Assembly (NCBI GenBank): GCA_965216255.1
Contig: OZ244148.1
Span: 2,294,001 to 2,358,000, forward strand
DNA length: 64,000 nt
Source of the DNA: G965216255 sp965216255
GTDB taxonomy: Bacteria > Bacteroidota > Rhodothermia > Rhodothermales > Bin80
Direction of reading: 5' to 3'
The translations under genes were made by a program, and so were the position numbers. This document shows positions 51,554-61,458 of the stretch, piece by piece. Every line of letters begins with the position of its first letter. Position 1 is the first letter of the stretch. Under the pieces are notes generated by a model. The model ran no database searches. It had not been told where the DNA came from and saw only the letters and a list, made by a program, of their open reading frames with translations.

Positions 51554-52867
51554 TTATACGGCCCACGGCCCCCGCATGGGCCGCGTTAGCAGGTTGGACG
51601 CTTCTTCGTCTCCCACGAAATCCTCATTGGCCGGGTCCCATTCAAGTGAGCGTCCCAGGCGAATGGAGATCTCCGAAACAAGGCAGGCTACGAGTGAACC
51701 GTGACCGATCTCCACGTCGCAGATGGGACGCGTTCGCGTCTTGATGCAGTTGAGGAAATTTCGACGATGGTCATCGCTTTCCTGCAAATGGGTATCGCTT
51801 GGCTCCAACTCCAGCGTGAGCAGCTTTTCGTCGGATGCAAAGATATCGCCGCGGTTTACTCCCACCCAGCCCTCGGTGCCGACAAACTGAACCATGCCCT
51901 CGTGCGGGCCCTCTTTCTTGATAACCGGGATGCCGCTTTCGTAGACGAGTGTCAGTTCATCTTCCTCTGCCTCTTCCGCGGAAATAATTTCTCGCGGGCC
52001 GCTGCCGTCTTCGCCCAGGCCCCACTGCGCGATGTCGAAGTTGTGCGCACCCCAGTCGCTGATATGGCCTGCCGAATAGGGCCGCCACGCCCGCCAGGTG
52101 CCGGTCTCGGCATTGTACTTGCCGCTCACCCGCTCGTGGTGATAGGGCGCCGGTGGCGCGTTGCCAAGCCACATTTCGTAGAGAAAGTCTCCCGGCACCT
52201 CTTCGCCGCCCAGGGTGCAGGGCTTCGATATACCGCCCACACGGGCATACACTTTCTGGATTTCACCCAGGTAGCCATTACGGGCAATCTCGCAGGTGTG
52301 CCGGAAGCGGGCATCCGACCGCTGCTGGCTACCTGTCTGGAAAACGCGACCGTGCTTCCGGATGGCCCGCACCATCTGGCGCCCCTCGTAAATGGTTCTA
52401 GCGAGGGGCTTTTCGCTGTACATGTCCTTCCCTGCCTTGGCAGCGGCAATGGCCATGTAGGCATGCCAGTGGTCGGGCAGGGCCAGGCATACCGCATCAA
52501 TGTCCTCGCGCTGCAGAACCTCCCAGAAGAATCGGTAGGCATCACAGCCTTGGTAAGAAGTCGTAGACGCCCGCTCGGCGTAGAAATCCTCGACAAACTG
52601 GCGCGAAGGATCCCGGCCCTTCAGTCCGCTTCCGGCATAATTGTCGCCGGAATGATTTACGTCGCATACGGCTAAAACCTGTACGTCCGGCTTGTCAATG
52701 AAGCTGCGCAGATTGTTCATGCCCATGCTGCCCAAGCCGATGAATCCCATCGTGATACGCTCGCTTGGCGCGGGGACAGCGCCGCGGCCAAGAGCCGAAG
52801 CGGGAATGATGGAGGGTAGAGCCGCGGCCGCGGCCATCTGTTTCATGAAGGAGCGTCTACTTAACAT
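51554..52867 (-). CDS. Gfo/Idh/MocA-family oxidoreductase, exported
   Basis: From the ATG at 52867 the product is 437 residues. It starts MLSRRSFMKQMAAAAALPSI, a Tat-like export signal (SRRSFMK), the usual arrangement in Bacteroidota and Planctomycetota. The Rossmann motif is MGFIGLGSMGMNN; the family EKP signature with the catalytic Lys is DMYSEKPLA; the C-terminal sheet domain contains SAGHISDWGAHNFDIAQWGL. Such NAD(P)-dependent enzymes oxidise or reduce sugars and cyclitols; the substrate is not readable. An in-frame extension 39 codons upstream gives a poorer leader. No operon partner is adjacent. Confidence 0.92.
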   Translation of the reverse strand: MLSRRSFMKQMAAAAALPSIIPASALGRGAVPAPSERITMGFIGLGSMGMNNLRSFIDKPDVQVLAVCDVNHSGDNYAGSGLKGRDPSRQFVEDFYAERASTTSYQGCDAYRFFWEVLQREDIDAVCLALPDHWHAYMAIAAAKAGKDMYSEKPLARTIYEGRQMVRAIRKHGRVFQTGSQQRSDARFRHTCEIARNGYLGEIQKVYARVGGISKPCTLGGEEVPGDFLYEMWLGNAPPAPYHHERVSGKYNAETGTWRAWRPYSAGHISDWGAHNFDIAQWGLGEDGSGPREIISAEEAEEDELTLVYESGIPVIKKEGPHEGMVQFVGTEGWVGVNRGDIFASDEKLLTLELEPSDTHLQESDDHRRNFLNCIKTRTRPICDVEIGHGSLVACLVSEISIRLGRSLEWDPANEDFVGDEEASNLLTRPMRGPWAV

Positions 52868-53873
52868 GGTCCTGAATGAGGATTGGATATTGGAAATCAC
52901 AATATACACAGTGCTCATCCCAAATAGAGCAAGCAGCGCGGATGCCGCTGTGCACAACGCCATTCTCTCCTGTGGGCGGGGCAAGGGCTCCGGGCCTGGC
53001 CATCACGGGCAACCGCCGCTGCGTCCTGCCAAACGCCGCCACCGGCTGCCTCGAATACCTCTTCCAAGCTCGCCGCCGTAACGCGAGTTGAATCCTAGGA
53101 TCTCCATCGCCGTGCCCTGAAAAGGTAGGCCCACGCGCACCGGCCAGCCTCCATGTTTTACGCGCAAGCAACGCAATGGCGTCTTGACCGATGGCTTCGC
53201 CAAGACTCTATGAAGACCTGCCTGTCCGTCTGAACAACAGACGCCCTCCAGACGGGCGGCTGAATGGTCTGGAGTTCCGGTGCAATAGCGCTCCGTCCGG
53301 CGTGAGGGCGATGCGTGCCTGCATGGTGACATCAGTCACGTCATCCGCTATTTTCTGCTCAACCGAAGTGGTGCAGAAAAGCGAGAGAAAAACTGGAATC
53401 GCAAAGAGCTACCGCGTGGTATTGATCGCGGTTGGCCGGTCCCAAAGGGTATACGCACCAGCCCCGTGCGGCATGCCGTAGCTTTCCTAATACTGGGACT
53501 GGGGCGTTATGCCGACACGCTAGCCGATGATTTGGGCGCTCATTGTACAATGGGGCGCAGCGCATCTCTGCCGTGCACCTCAGGGCCATTTCGGTGGAGC
53601 CCGAGAAATTGGAGCTGCACGTGGCGTACCTTTTTGGTCCAGGTTACGCGTACGCCTACGGTAACGGGCCCTTCCTTGCGCAGGCCTATAGTATCGAACG
53701 AAGTACGTTCGATACTGTTGCTACTGTACAGGTCGCAGGAAGACCACCCAGGAGACTATCGAGACCGTAAATGCGAATGCGCCGACGAATACTACTACTT
53801 CGTTGCGTGCTGACAGCACAAAGCGCAGCGGTTCTACCACCGGGCGAACACGATACCACACTTCACTAGCCCC
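52868..53873. other. About 1 kb without a recognised gene
   Basis: Short frames on both strands (such as one at 53,543-53,770 reading ISAVHLRAISVEPEKLELHV) may be decayed coding sequence, but no family was identified and no start or stop layout is convincing. A perfect hairpin lies at 53,690-53,716 and is listed separately. Confidence 0.45.
53690..53716. repeat. 11-bp perfect palindromic hairpin
   Basis: AGTATCGAACG-AAGTA-CGTTCGATACT is a perfect 11-bp inverted repeat with a 5-base loop, about 160 bp before the DUF3574 gene. There is no T-run after it, so an operator or recombination site is as likely as a terminator. Confidence 0.55.
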
Positions 53874-54293
53874 ATGAAAACGACTATAGCTGCAACCTTT
53901 GCGACACTCCTGGTACTCGCCTGCGACGCGGCGTACGAGCCACCGCAAGTACCCGAGGCCTGTGCCGAACACATGGACCCGTACGTGGAATACCGGCTGT
54001 TCTTCGGCCGCAGCACGGACGCAGGCACGGTATCGGATGCCGACTGGAACACGTTCCTGGCCAACGAAATCACAAGCAGATTTCCCGATGGCCTGACCGT
54101 TTTCGATGCGTACGGGCAGTGGCAAAGCAGTGCCGGCGAGCTGCTCCGTGAGCAAAGCAAGGTCGCACTGATCCTCGCGCCGCCGGGGAACACGGCGCTA
54201 CAGCACACTAAGGCCATTGCTGAAGCGTACAAGAGTCGGTTCGACCAGGAATCCGTACTCCGCGTCGTGACGGATGCCTGTGCGGCGTTTTAA
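53874..54293 (+). CDS. DUF3574-type lipoprotein
   Basis: The 139-residue product starts MKTTIAATFATLLVLACDAA with a lipobox-like LVLAC, so it is probably a lipoprotein. The mature part carries DUF3574 family patterns: VEYRLFFGRS, VSDADWNTFLANEITSRFPD, GLTVFDAYGQWQ and FDQESVLRVVTDACAAF. The biochemical function of the family is unknown. No neighbours on the same strand within 600 bp suggest an operon. Confidence 0.85.
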   Translation: MKTTIAATFATLLVLACDAAYEPPQVPEACAEHMDPYVEYRLFFGRSTDAGTVSDADWNTFLANEITSRFPDGLTVFDAYGQWQSSAGELLREQSKVALILAPPGNTALQHTKAIAEAYKSRFDQESVLRVVTDACAAF

Positions 54294-54895
54294 GTGCCAG
54301 GTTCGCGCGCGCGGCCTGGTGAACCAAGAAACACCCGTTGCACGGGACGCGGCAGAATCACCCGCAGCCGGGCGCCGCGCCAGACGCTGGGACTTCAATG
54401 CGGCATACTGTGTCTGACTCGCACCGTGGAGTTGGCCAACGCGCCAAGCCGCGGCGGGGCAAGACCTGCATCCCGGCGCCGGATGATTTTTTGTCCGGCA
54501 GGCGCACTGCAGTGCATGCTGCGCGTCTTCGCAGGAGGACAGATTCGGCGCATGTGCTGCCATTGCAACGGTGGCCAGCGCCATGCGGCAACACTAGGAC
54601 AAAGCCATCCTGGCACCTGAGCCGGCTGTTCCGTCCCCCGCAGGAATGCAGGCCCATATCCAAGAAGCCGAGGTCGCCTCAAGAAATTGGCACGGAAGCG
54701 CAGACGCGGGATAGCTCCAGGGATGGCGCGGGAAATGAATGCGGTCGCTACGGCCTAGTGATCCCGGTCGTCATGGCGACGAATTCAGTTGCAACGTTGA
54801 TGGCTGGCATCTCCTACTAATCCGATGGGTTGCGCATCGATCAACTCAGGGCTAGCTGCGACGGTGCCGAATCGTATCCTGCTACTGCAACCTGC
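54294..54895. other. Intergenic, no gene recognised
   Basis: No frame with family features, start signal and sensible length was found between the DUF3574 gene and the next signal-peptide frame. Confidence 0.45.
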
Positions 54896-55502
54896 ATGAT
54901 GAAAAGCAGCATGCGTCTTTTGCTCCTTCTGCTCCCCGGCACGCTGCTCTACTCCATACCCCTGCAGGCCCAGTCAGCGGACCGAGCATTAGGCACCGGG
55001 CTTCTTATTCCACGTGGCGCTGACTTCTGCATTCGCTACAACGCCTTCCAGGGGACTCTGGAATATTGCATTAAGCAGGACCACGAGCCGGGTGTTTGTG
55101 GCCATCGGCGACGAGGAACTTTGCGAAACAGGGTCCCACTGCGGGCTTGCAGACCGATACAATGTGTTCGCCTAGAAAGGGAATGCAGTCCGAACCTACG
55201 CGTTCGGGCAGTGGGGATCCAGACTGCGCCGACGAGAAGGAGGTGATTTGGCATTTGACTGGCAGCTAAGGCACCATTATTTTGTGGCCGGAGGATGCGG
55301 ACAGATCCGCCTGGGAAGCACGACATCGGGGAACGGGTTAGAGCTGGCTGCCGAAACGTGGGTATCCCGTCATTACGGGAAACCCAGGATCGTGAGATTT
55401 GCAGTGAGAGTCGGCGTCCACTTTTTCTATTTATACGGGGCCGGGAGGGATGGCAAGCTAATGAGTACTGCTGCCCTGATTTCGTGCGGCAGGTTGGACT
55501 GA
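54896..55502 (+). pseudogene. Possible decayed secreted protein gene
   Basis: A frame at 54,896 begins MMKSSMRLLLLLLPGTLLYS and continues IPLQAQSADRA, a clear signal peptide. After GTLEYCIKQDHEPGVCG the frame loses sense. A second frame continues from about 55,085 (VFVAIGDEELCETGSHCGLA) with an internal stop, and from about 55,200 reads AFDWQLRHHYFVAGGCGQIR to a stop at 55,502. This pattern fits a small secreted protein with frameshifts and a stop, but no homologue was recognised. Confidence 0.35.
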
Positions 55503-55963
55503 CAATGCTGCAGGTACGGGACGTTAAGCGGCCTCTACTTGCAGCATTCGAAAGCGTCTCCGGCCGTCACCATCCATTGGCGAGTAGAATACGAAATGCG
55601 CCGGATATTGCCGGAGCATCAATCGCCATTCTGGTTCCCAAGGGAAGTGGCACGGCAAGGCCGCTCTTGCCTAGTCCCGTCATCCTGATAAGACGGGATT
55701 CCTTGGCAAGAGCCAGTAACGGGGTAGGGCTCACCCCAAGACGATAGCCAATATGCTTGTCCGTGGGTAGGAGCAGAAGTGCGTCGCGTAATCGTGTATC
55801 CTTTCAGAGAAGAGCAGGCTGCGCCGCCGCACATGGTTCCGGTTAGATGTAGGCCCACTACCGACACGAGCAGGGGCAGGCATAAGCTACCGACTACGGC
55901 CCCCCATCTTGCCTCACCGCACCTGCCTGCGTACTTTGAACGTGTACCAGTCGAAATGCCGAT
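55503..55963. other. Intergenic upstream of the PEP-hydrolase-like operon
   Basis: No gene was recognised. The stretch should contain the promoter of the three-gene operon that starts at 55,964; no clear promoter boxes were identified. Confidence 0.45.
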
Positions 55964-56845
55964 ATGCCGAATCCCTGGACGGGCATAGGTAACCCGTATA
56001 CTCGCGCAGAAGTCCTGGAACGCCTGCACGGCACGCTGGACAGGGGCGAACCCATAATTGCCGCAGGTGCGGGTACCGGCATCAGCGCCAAGTTCATTGA
56101 GAAGGGCGGTGCGGACCTGCTTATCATATACAATTCCGGCCGCTTCCGGATGTCGGGACATGGATCGACGGCCGGCCTCATGGCCTACGGCGATGCCAAC
56201 GCCGTCGCCATGGAAATCGGCGAATTCGAAGTCCTGCCGGTAGTGGAAGAGATCCCGGTCATCTGCGGCGTCCACGCCTCAGATCCGCGGCGCCGCATGT
56301 GGCACCACCTGCTGAAGGTCAAGGAATTGGGCTTCAGCGGCGTAAACAACTTCCCCACCCATTCCATCGTGGACGGACTCTTCCGCCAGGTGCTGGAAGA
56401 GACGGGCATGAGCGTACAGCACGAAATCGATATGGTGGCGCTGGCGAGAAAGGAAGGCATCGACCTCTTTTCCATCGTCTACGTGGCCACGCCGGAAGAA
56501 AGCCACAGCATGGCAAAAGCTGGCGCCGATGTCATCATCGCCCACGTGGGCACGACCATCGGAGGATCCATCGGCGTGACCGGGGCCACCTGTTCCATCG
56601 AGGAAGCCGCTTCCCGCACGCAGGCCATCATTGAGGCCGCACGATCCATCCGGCGCGATGTGCTCTTTCTGAGTCACGGCGGCCCCATCAGCACGCCGGA
56701 GCATGCCGCCTACATCAACGAGCACACGGACGCCGTGGGGTTTGTCGGCGCTTCCAGCCTGGAACGGATGGGGGTCGAGCAGTCGCTGATCGATCTCACA
56801 CGCAAATTCAAGGCCATCCCTTGCCCTGCCGCAAAAAGACGGTGA
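55964..56845 (+). CDS. Phosphoenolpyruvate hydrolase-like TIM-barrel protein
   Basis: The 293-residue product matches the PEP-hydrolase-like TIM-barrel family. Patterns include RGEPIIAAGAGTGISAKFIE, GGADLLIIYNSGRFRMSGHG, AYGDANAVAMEIG, VICGVHASDP, GFSGVNNFPTHSIVDG and FLSHGGPISTPEHAAYI. Members are related to isocitrate lyase/PEP mutase-type enzymes or occur fused to UPF0261 proteins, and their reaction is poorly established. It is the first gene of a compact operon: the cupin gene starts 5 bp after its stop, with GAAGGA as ribosome-binding site overlapping that stop. Confidence 0.88.
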   Translation: MPNPWTGIGNPYTRAEVLERLHGTLDRGEPIIAAGAGTGISAKFIEKGGADLLIIYNSGRFRMSGHGSTAGLMAYGDANAVAMEIGEFEVLPVVEEIPVICGVHASDPRRRMWHHLLKVKELGFSGVNNFPTHSIVDGLFRQVLEETGMSVQHEIDMVALARKEGIDLFSIVYVATPEESHSMAKAGADVIIAHVGTTIGGSIGVTGATCSIEEAASRTQAIIEAARSIRRDVLFLSHGGPISTPEHAAYINEHTDAVGFVGASSLERMGVEQSLIDLTRKFKAIPCPAAKRR

Positions 56846-56850
56846 AGGAT

Positions 56851-57258
56851 ATGCGCTATTTCTTTGCCCGGGACGCTCTTTGCGCCGAAGCTGTCCCCCA
56901 GGGGCAGAACGAGTGGATCAACTACCCGGAAGTGGACGAAAACGTGCCGGGGCTTTTTGCCGCGCGCGCCACGATTCTGCCGGGCATGGGACACGACTTC
57001 CACCTCCATCCCGAACGAGAAGAGATTATTTATGTCCTGGAGGGAGAAATCGAGCAATGGGTGGATACGGAGCGCTCCCGCCTAGGTGCGGGAGATGCCG
57101 TAATCGTTCCGGCGGGCCGCGTCCATGCCTCGTTCAACATTGGGCCGAACTGCGCCGTGCTGTTCGTGGTCCTGACGCCAGCCCGAAGCGAGGCGCCGCT
57201 CGCCATCGATGTCTCGGGCCGGGCGCCCTGGAATGCACTGCGCAGAAGCGCACCCTGA
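56851..57258 (+). CDS. Cupin-domain protein
   Basis: From the ATG at 56851 (MRYFFARDALCAEAVPQGQN) the product is 135 residues. It forms one cupin barrel: motif 1 is GHDFHLHPEREEIIYVLEGE with the metal ligands His, His, Glu, and motif 2 lies around GDAVIVPAGRVHASFN with the third His. Single cupins of this kind are sugar isomerases, dioxygenase-like enzymes or binding proteins. Position between a PEP-hydrolase-like protein and a secreted dehydrogenase suggests a shared catabolic pathway. It ends 14 bp before the next gene. Confidence 0.9.
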   Translation: MRYFFARDALCAEAVPQGQNEWINYPEVDENVPGLFAARATILPGMGHDFHLHPEREEIIYVLEGEIEQWVDTERSRLGAGDAVIVPAGRVHASFNIGPNCAVLFVVLTPARSEAPLAIDVSGRAPWNALRRSAP

Positions 57259-57272
57259 AACCGCTACCTACC

Positions 57273-60191
57273 ATGCGTCACATCTGGATACTGTTCCTCT
57301 TTGGCTGCGCCCACCAGGCTCCGCTGAGTTATTTCACGGCCAACAATGATTTTGTGGACGTGGACCTGCAGCTGCCGCTCTCCCCGGAGGAGAGTGCCTC
57401 AAGACTTATTGTGCCGGATGGGTTTGATGTCCGGGTCTTTGCCGCGGAGCCTGACATCATCAATCCCATTGCGCTGGCGTGGGACGAGCGAGGAAGGCTG
57501 TGGGTAGTCGAATCCACGAACTATCCTCACGACCACGTGGGTGAAGCTTCCGGCTCCGACCGCGTTACCATCTGCGAGGACACGGACGGCGACGGCCGCG
57601 CGGACCGCTTCCTCCGCTTCGCCGAAAACCAGCCGCTTACGACGGCTATTGCCATAGTAAAGGGAGGAGCAATCGTGGGTCAGGCGCCGGACATCGTATT
57701 CCTGGAGGATACGGACGGCGACGACATCCACGACCGGAAGAGTGTCGTGCTGGACGATGCCTTCGGCACCTTCGATACCCACGCCGTGATGAACAACTTC
57801 AAGGTGGGGATCGACAATCACATATGGAGCGCTGTCGGCTACAGCGCCATGTACCGGCCTGGAGAAGCTCCGAATAGCGACGCCCGTATCCTCGGACGCG
57901 GCGTCTTTCGCTTTAGCCGAGACGGCAGCGTGCTTGATCCCGTAGGCGAGTTCAACAACAATACCTGGGGACTAGGCATCGGCGAGGACAACACCATCTT
58001 TGGCTCCACGGCCAACAATAACCACGCAGTAGTGGTCGGGATACCGATGCGCTATGGCGCAGAGGCCAACGTGGCCAATGTGCAGAGCCACTACCTCGCA
58101 TTGCACAGTGCGGAGCGGCAGTTACAGCAGGTGGACTTTCGCGATGGCTACACGGCGGCGGCCGGTGCATTCCCTTACGCGGGCAGGCGGTATCCCGCCA
58201 AGTACCACGGCGCACTGCTGGTTACCGAGCCAACGGCCCACGTGGTGCACCCCGTGTACCTGGAGCAGGACGGCAGCATCTTCCGCGAAATGGAGGGCGC
58301 GGTGGAAAACCTTCTGGCCAGCTCAGACGAGTGGGTGGCTCCTGTCTTCGCGGACATCGGACCGGACGAGAATGTGTGGGTAGCGGACTGGTACAACCCG
58401 GTGATCCAGCACAACCCGGACCGCCGCAAGATGGTAAACCAGATCTGGAATGCCATCTTGGGCCCGGGCAATGCGCACCTGAATCCTCTGCGGGACCGCG
58501 AACACGGCCGCATCTACGTGATCACCTACGAGGGAGGGCGCGCGAACGGTCCCCAGTCCGTGTCGCCGGACGATCCTGCCGGGCTACTCAGTGCGCTAAG
58601 AAGCACGAACCAATTCTGGCGCCTCACCGCACAACGCCTGATTGTGGAACATGGACTGGTCGAGCTCACAGATGAACTTGTCGGGCTCACGCAAGAGAAC
58701 AACCTTGGCGCCGTGCATGCCCTATGGACGCTGCACGGACTGGATCAGATTGAACAAGTCTTGCCAGACGTGGCGAGCGCCCTCTCCCATCCGCATGCGG
58801 CCGTCCGCAAGGCGGCAGCGTCCGTGCTGCCGGCTACCGAAGCGGCGGGCGCAAGACTGGCCCGCTCCGGCATTCTGAGGGACAGCAATCTGAATACGCG
58901 CCTCGCGGCTGTGCTCAAGGTCATTGATCTGGCAGGAAATAGGACACCGGAGGTGCGCGCCGCCGCCGAGACGGCGCGCGAAGGGGCGGACTCATGGATC
59001 GAGGCGGCGCTCGACTTGCTGAGCCCGCCCGAGGCCGAGCCGGCAGCAGAAGCCGAGGAGGCTCCCACCATGGAGGGCCTTCCTCCTGCGTGGCTTACGC
59101 TCCATGCGCCGACCGGCATCATGCGCTTTGCCGAAACGACGCTGCAGGCCTTTGAGGGGCAGCCTATTCGACTTATCTTCGCCAACCTGCACCCAGACCT
59201 GCACAATGCCGTCTTGCTTAAGCAGGATGTGGACGTGGAGTCCTTCGGCCGGGCGCTGGACCAGTACATGGCAGACCCCGCGGCGGTTGACAATGAATAC
59301 GTCCCGCCCACGGAAGCGGACCAGGTGCTGGCCTCGACCGGTGTCCTTTCGCAGGATGAGACGATAACAATAGACATTCCGCCGCTAGCGACAGGTGAAT
59401 ATCCATTCGTGTGCAGCGTGCCGGGGCACTGGGCCGTGATGAAGGGCGTCCTTGTGGTGCGTTCCGCTCCCGAGATGCCGCGCAATGACGCGGCGTGGAC
59501 TTGGGAAAGCGTAGAGTCTGTTTCCAGAGGCGGTATCGTGTACCTGGCCGGGAGCATGGGCCGGGGCCGGGAGCAGCAGTCGCATTACCATGCCCGGGTA
59601 TTCGGCTTTGCCGATGGCCAAATGCTCTACGGCAGCGGCGAGCGCACATACCAGTATACCGAGTCCTCGGAGGATGCCTTCCCGGACCTGATAACGGATG
59701 CCGCACTGCTGGTCCTTTCGAACAACAAGCCGATCGCAAGCGAGGCTGCGCGGGCAGCCATCTTTGCACACGTGGATGCAGGCCGATCGCTACTCATTAC
59801 GCACCCCGCCTCCTGGTACAACTGGGAGGACTGGCCGGCCTACAACCGGGAGCTTGTCGGCGGTGGCTCCCGGAGCCACGAGGCCCTCGGGAGCTTTACC
59901 GTAGAGGTGATACAGCCAAGCCACCCCCTCATGCAGGGCCTCCCGGCCTCCTTCGATATCACGGACGAGCTCTACCGGGCTGAATTGCTGCCGGACGCGG
60001 AGGCAAGCATCCTCGCCATCGGGCGCTCCAAGACTTCCGGCATGGTCTATCCCGTGATCTGGATGCGGCGTCGCGGCGATGCCGTCATTGTGGTCAACAC
60101 GCTCGGGCACGACGACCGTGCGCACAATCTCGCGCCCTACAAGCAGGTCCTTGCCAACCTTCGCAGTTGGCTGCTAGATCAGGCTCCGTAG
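57273..60191 (+). CDS. PVC-type dehydrogenase/azurin/ThuA fusion lipoprotein
   Basis: From the ATG at 57273 the product is 972 residues. The leader MRHIWILFLFGCAHQ has a lipobox-like LFGC. Residues about 40-450 form the PVC-type membrane-bound dehydrogenase beta-propeller (VPDGFDVRVFAAEPDIINPI, AWDERGRLWVVESTNYPHD, WVADWYNPVIQHNPD), followed by HEAT-like helices. A cupredoxin domain of the azurin/auracyanin type spans roughly 600-735 (IFANLHPDLHNAVLL, EYPFVCSVPGHWAVMKGVLV, giving His, Cys, His, Met copper ligands). The last 230 or so residues match ThuA (LLITHPASWYNWEDWPAYN, SHPLMQGLPASFDITDELYR, VVNTLGHDDR). The usual CxxCH haem domain is absent, so the azurin may replace it as electron acceptor (inference). 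Confidence 0.9.
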   Translation: MRHIWILFLFGCAHQAPLSYFTANNDFVDVDLQLPLSPEESASRLIVPDGFDVRVFAAEPDIINPIALAWDERGRLWVVESTNYPHDHVGEASGSDRVTICEDTDGDGRADRFLRFAENQPLTTAIAIVKGGAIVGQAPDIVFLEDTDGDDIHDRKSVVLDDAFGTFDTHAVMNNFKVGIDNHIWSAVGYSAMYRPGEAPNSDARILGRGVFRFSRDGSVLDPVGEFNNNTWGLGIGEDNTIFGSTANNNHAVVVGIPMRYGAEANVANVQSHYLALHSAERQLQQVDFRDGYTAAAGAFPYAGRRYPAKYHGALLVTEPTAHVVHPVYLEQDGSIFREMEGAVENLLASSDEWVAPVFADIGPDENVWVADWYNPVIQHNPDRRKMVNQIWNAILGPGNAHLNPLRDREHGRIYVITYEGGRANGPQSVSPDDPAGLLSALRSTNQFWRLTAQRLIVEHGLVELTDELVGLTQENNLGAVHALWTLHGLDQIEQVLPDVASALSHPHAAVRKAAASVLPATEAAGARLARSGILRDSNLNTRLAAVLKVIDLAGNRTPEVRAAAETAREGADSWIEAALDLLSPPEAEPAAEAEEAPTMEGLPPAWLTLHAPTGIMRFAETTLQAFEGQPIRLIFANLHPDLHNAVLLKQDVDVESFGRALDQYMADPAAVDNEYVPPTEADQVLASTGVLSQDETITIDIPPLATGEYPFVCSVPGHWAVMKGVLVVRSAPEMPRNDAAWTWESVESVSRGGIVYLAGSMGRGREQQSHYHARVFGFADGQMLYGSGERTYQYTESSEDAFPDLITDAALLVLSNNKPIASEAARAAIFAHVDAGRSLLITHPASWYNWEDWPAYNRELVGGGSRSHEALGSFTVEVIQPSHPLMQGLPASFDITDELYRAELLPDAEASILAIGRSKTSGMVYPVIWMRRRGDAVIVVNTLGHDDRAHNLAPYKQVLANLRSWLLDQAP

Positions 60192-61355
60192 CCCCGCGCA
60201 CAGCCGGCCCATGGCGGCCTGCACGGTCTCCTTTTCCAGGGCGCCGTAAGCGATGCGGATGTAGGTGCCATCACTCTGGCCAAAGGTGGAACCCGGTATG
60301 ATGGCCACGCCGTGCTCCTCGATTAGTCTGCGAAGCAGCAAGGTATCGGTCAGTTCCGTGCGTAGCCGCGCGAACACGTAAAAGGCGCCCTGTGCGCACG
60401 AGACGTGGACGCGGCTGCCGAGTCCTTCGAGCGCCTGGAGCACCAATTGCCGGACGGTGTCCATCGGCCGCAGATAGTTCCTGCAGTACTGCGCACCCGC
60501 TTCCAGGGCCGCCAGGGCCGCAACCTGAATGGGCAGGGGCGCGCAGATGAGATTGGTGTCCTGGATCTTCCTGAGCGCCGGCAAAAGTTCTGGCGGGGCG
60601 GCCATGTAGCCAAGGCGCCAGCCCGCCATGCCGTAGGCCTTGCTTAGGGAGAATAGGGAAATGGTGTGTCCGGCCGCGCCCGGCGTAGCGCCGGGGGAAT
60701 AGTGCCGGGCCCCGTCGAAGGTGAAGTATTCGTAGGCTTCGTCGCTGATGTGGTAGATGCCGCGCGTGCGGCAAAGATCATTGATGGCCCGCAGCAGTGC
60801 CTCCGGATACACGACCCCGGTCGGGTTGTTGGGAGATATCGTGACGACGGCCCGCGTCCGGGGCGTGATGGCGCGCTCGATGGCGTCCAGGCGGGGCATG
60901 AAACCCTCGTCGCACGAGACCACGACGGGCGTGCAGCTAATTATCTGCGCCGCCATCTGGTGATTGAAATAAAAGGGCCGCAGCAGGATGATTTCGTCGC
61001 CCGGATCGGTGATGGCATGCATCGCGATGAAGAAGGCCATGTTGCTGCCTGCCGTGACAACGACCTCATAGCCGGGGCTGAGCGCGTTTTCGCGCGTGAG
61101 CTTATCCAGCAGCGCCTCCCGCAGCGCCGCCATGCCGGTTACAAAGCCATACTTGTGGTGCGCGCTGTCCTGCACGGCACGCCAAGCGGCGCGCAACACT
61201 TCCGGCGGCGGGCCATAGTGCACCAGGCCCTGCCCGAGCGAAATCGTTCCTGGGTTACTCTGAATGAGCTCCTGCACAAATCCCATAATGGGCGTCTGAA
61301 CGACCTGCAGGCGCTGTGCGAGAGGTATGGCCATGGTATGCGGCGTGTGCAGCAT
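60174..61355 (-). CDS. Class I/II pyridoxal-phosphate aminotransferase
   Basis: The product has 393 residues from 61355; a start seven codons later (MAIPLAQRLQVVQTPIMGFV) is equally credible. Fold-type I features are the AGSNMAFFIAMHAI cofactor-binding loop, SPNNPTGVVYP, the SDEAYEYF Asp/Tyr pair, the PLP lysine in FSLSKAYGMAGWRLGY and the substrate Arg in YIRIAYGALE. It would transfer an amino group between an amino acid and a 2-oxo acid, like AspC/YbdL-type enzymes; the exact specificity is unknown. Its 3' end overlaps the dehydrogenase fusion gene by 18 bp on the opposite strand. Confidence 0.92.
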   Translation of the reverse strand: MLHTPHTMAIPLAQRLQVVQTPIMGFVQELIQSNPGTISLGQGLVHYGPPPEVLRAAWRAVQDSAHHKYGFVTGMAALREALLDKLTRENALSPGYEVVVTAGSNMAFFIAMHAITDPGDEIILLRPFYFNHQMAAQIISCTPVVVSCDEGFMPRLDAIERAITPRTRAVVTISPNNPTGVVYPEALLRAINDLCRTRGIYHISDEAYEYFTFDGARHYSPGATPGAAGHTISLFSLSKAYGMAGWRLGYMAAPPELLPALRKIQDTNLICAPLPIQVAALAALEAGAQYCRNYLRPMDTVRQLVLQALEGLGSRVHVSCAQGAFYVFARLRTELTDTLLLRRLIEEHGVAIIPGSTFGQSDGTYIRIAYGALEKETVQAAMGRLCAGLRSLI

Positions 61356-61458
61356 GATGAATGACCCCGTTCACAGGCAGTTTGCATGAAAGTTTCGCCC
61401 ATCCTACCGAAGCCGTAAGACGCGCGGCGTATATTCGCCCAAAGACTCTTTGCACGCT

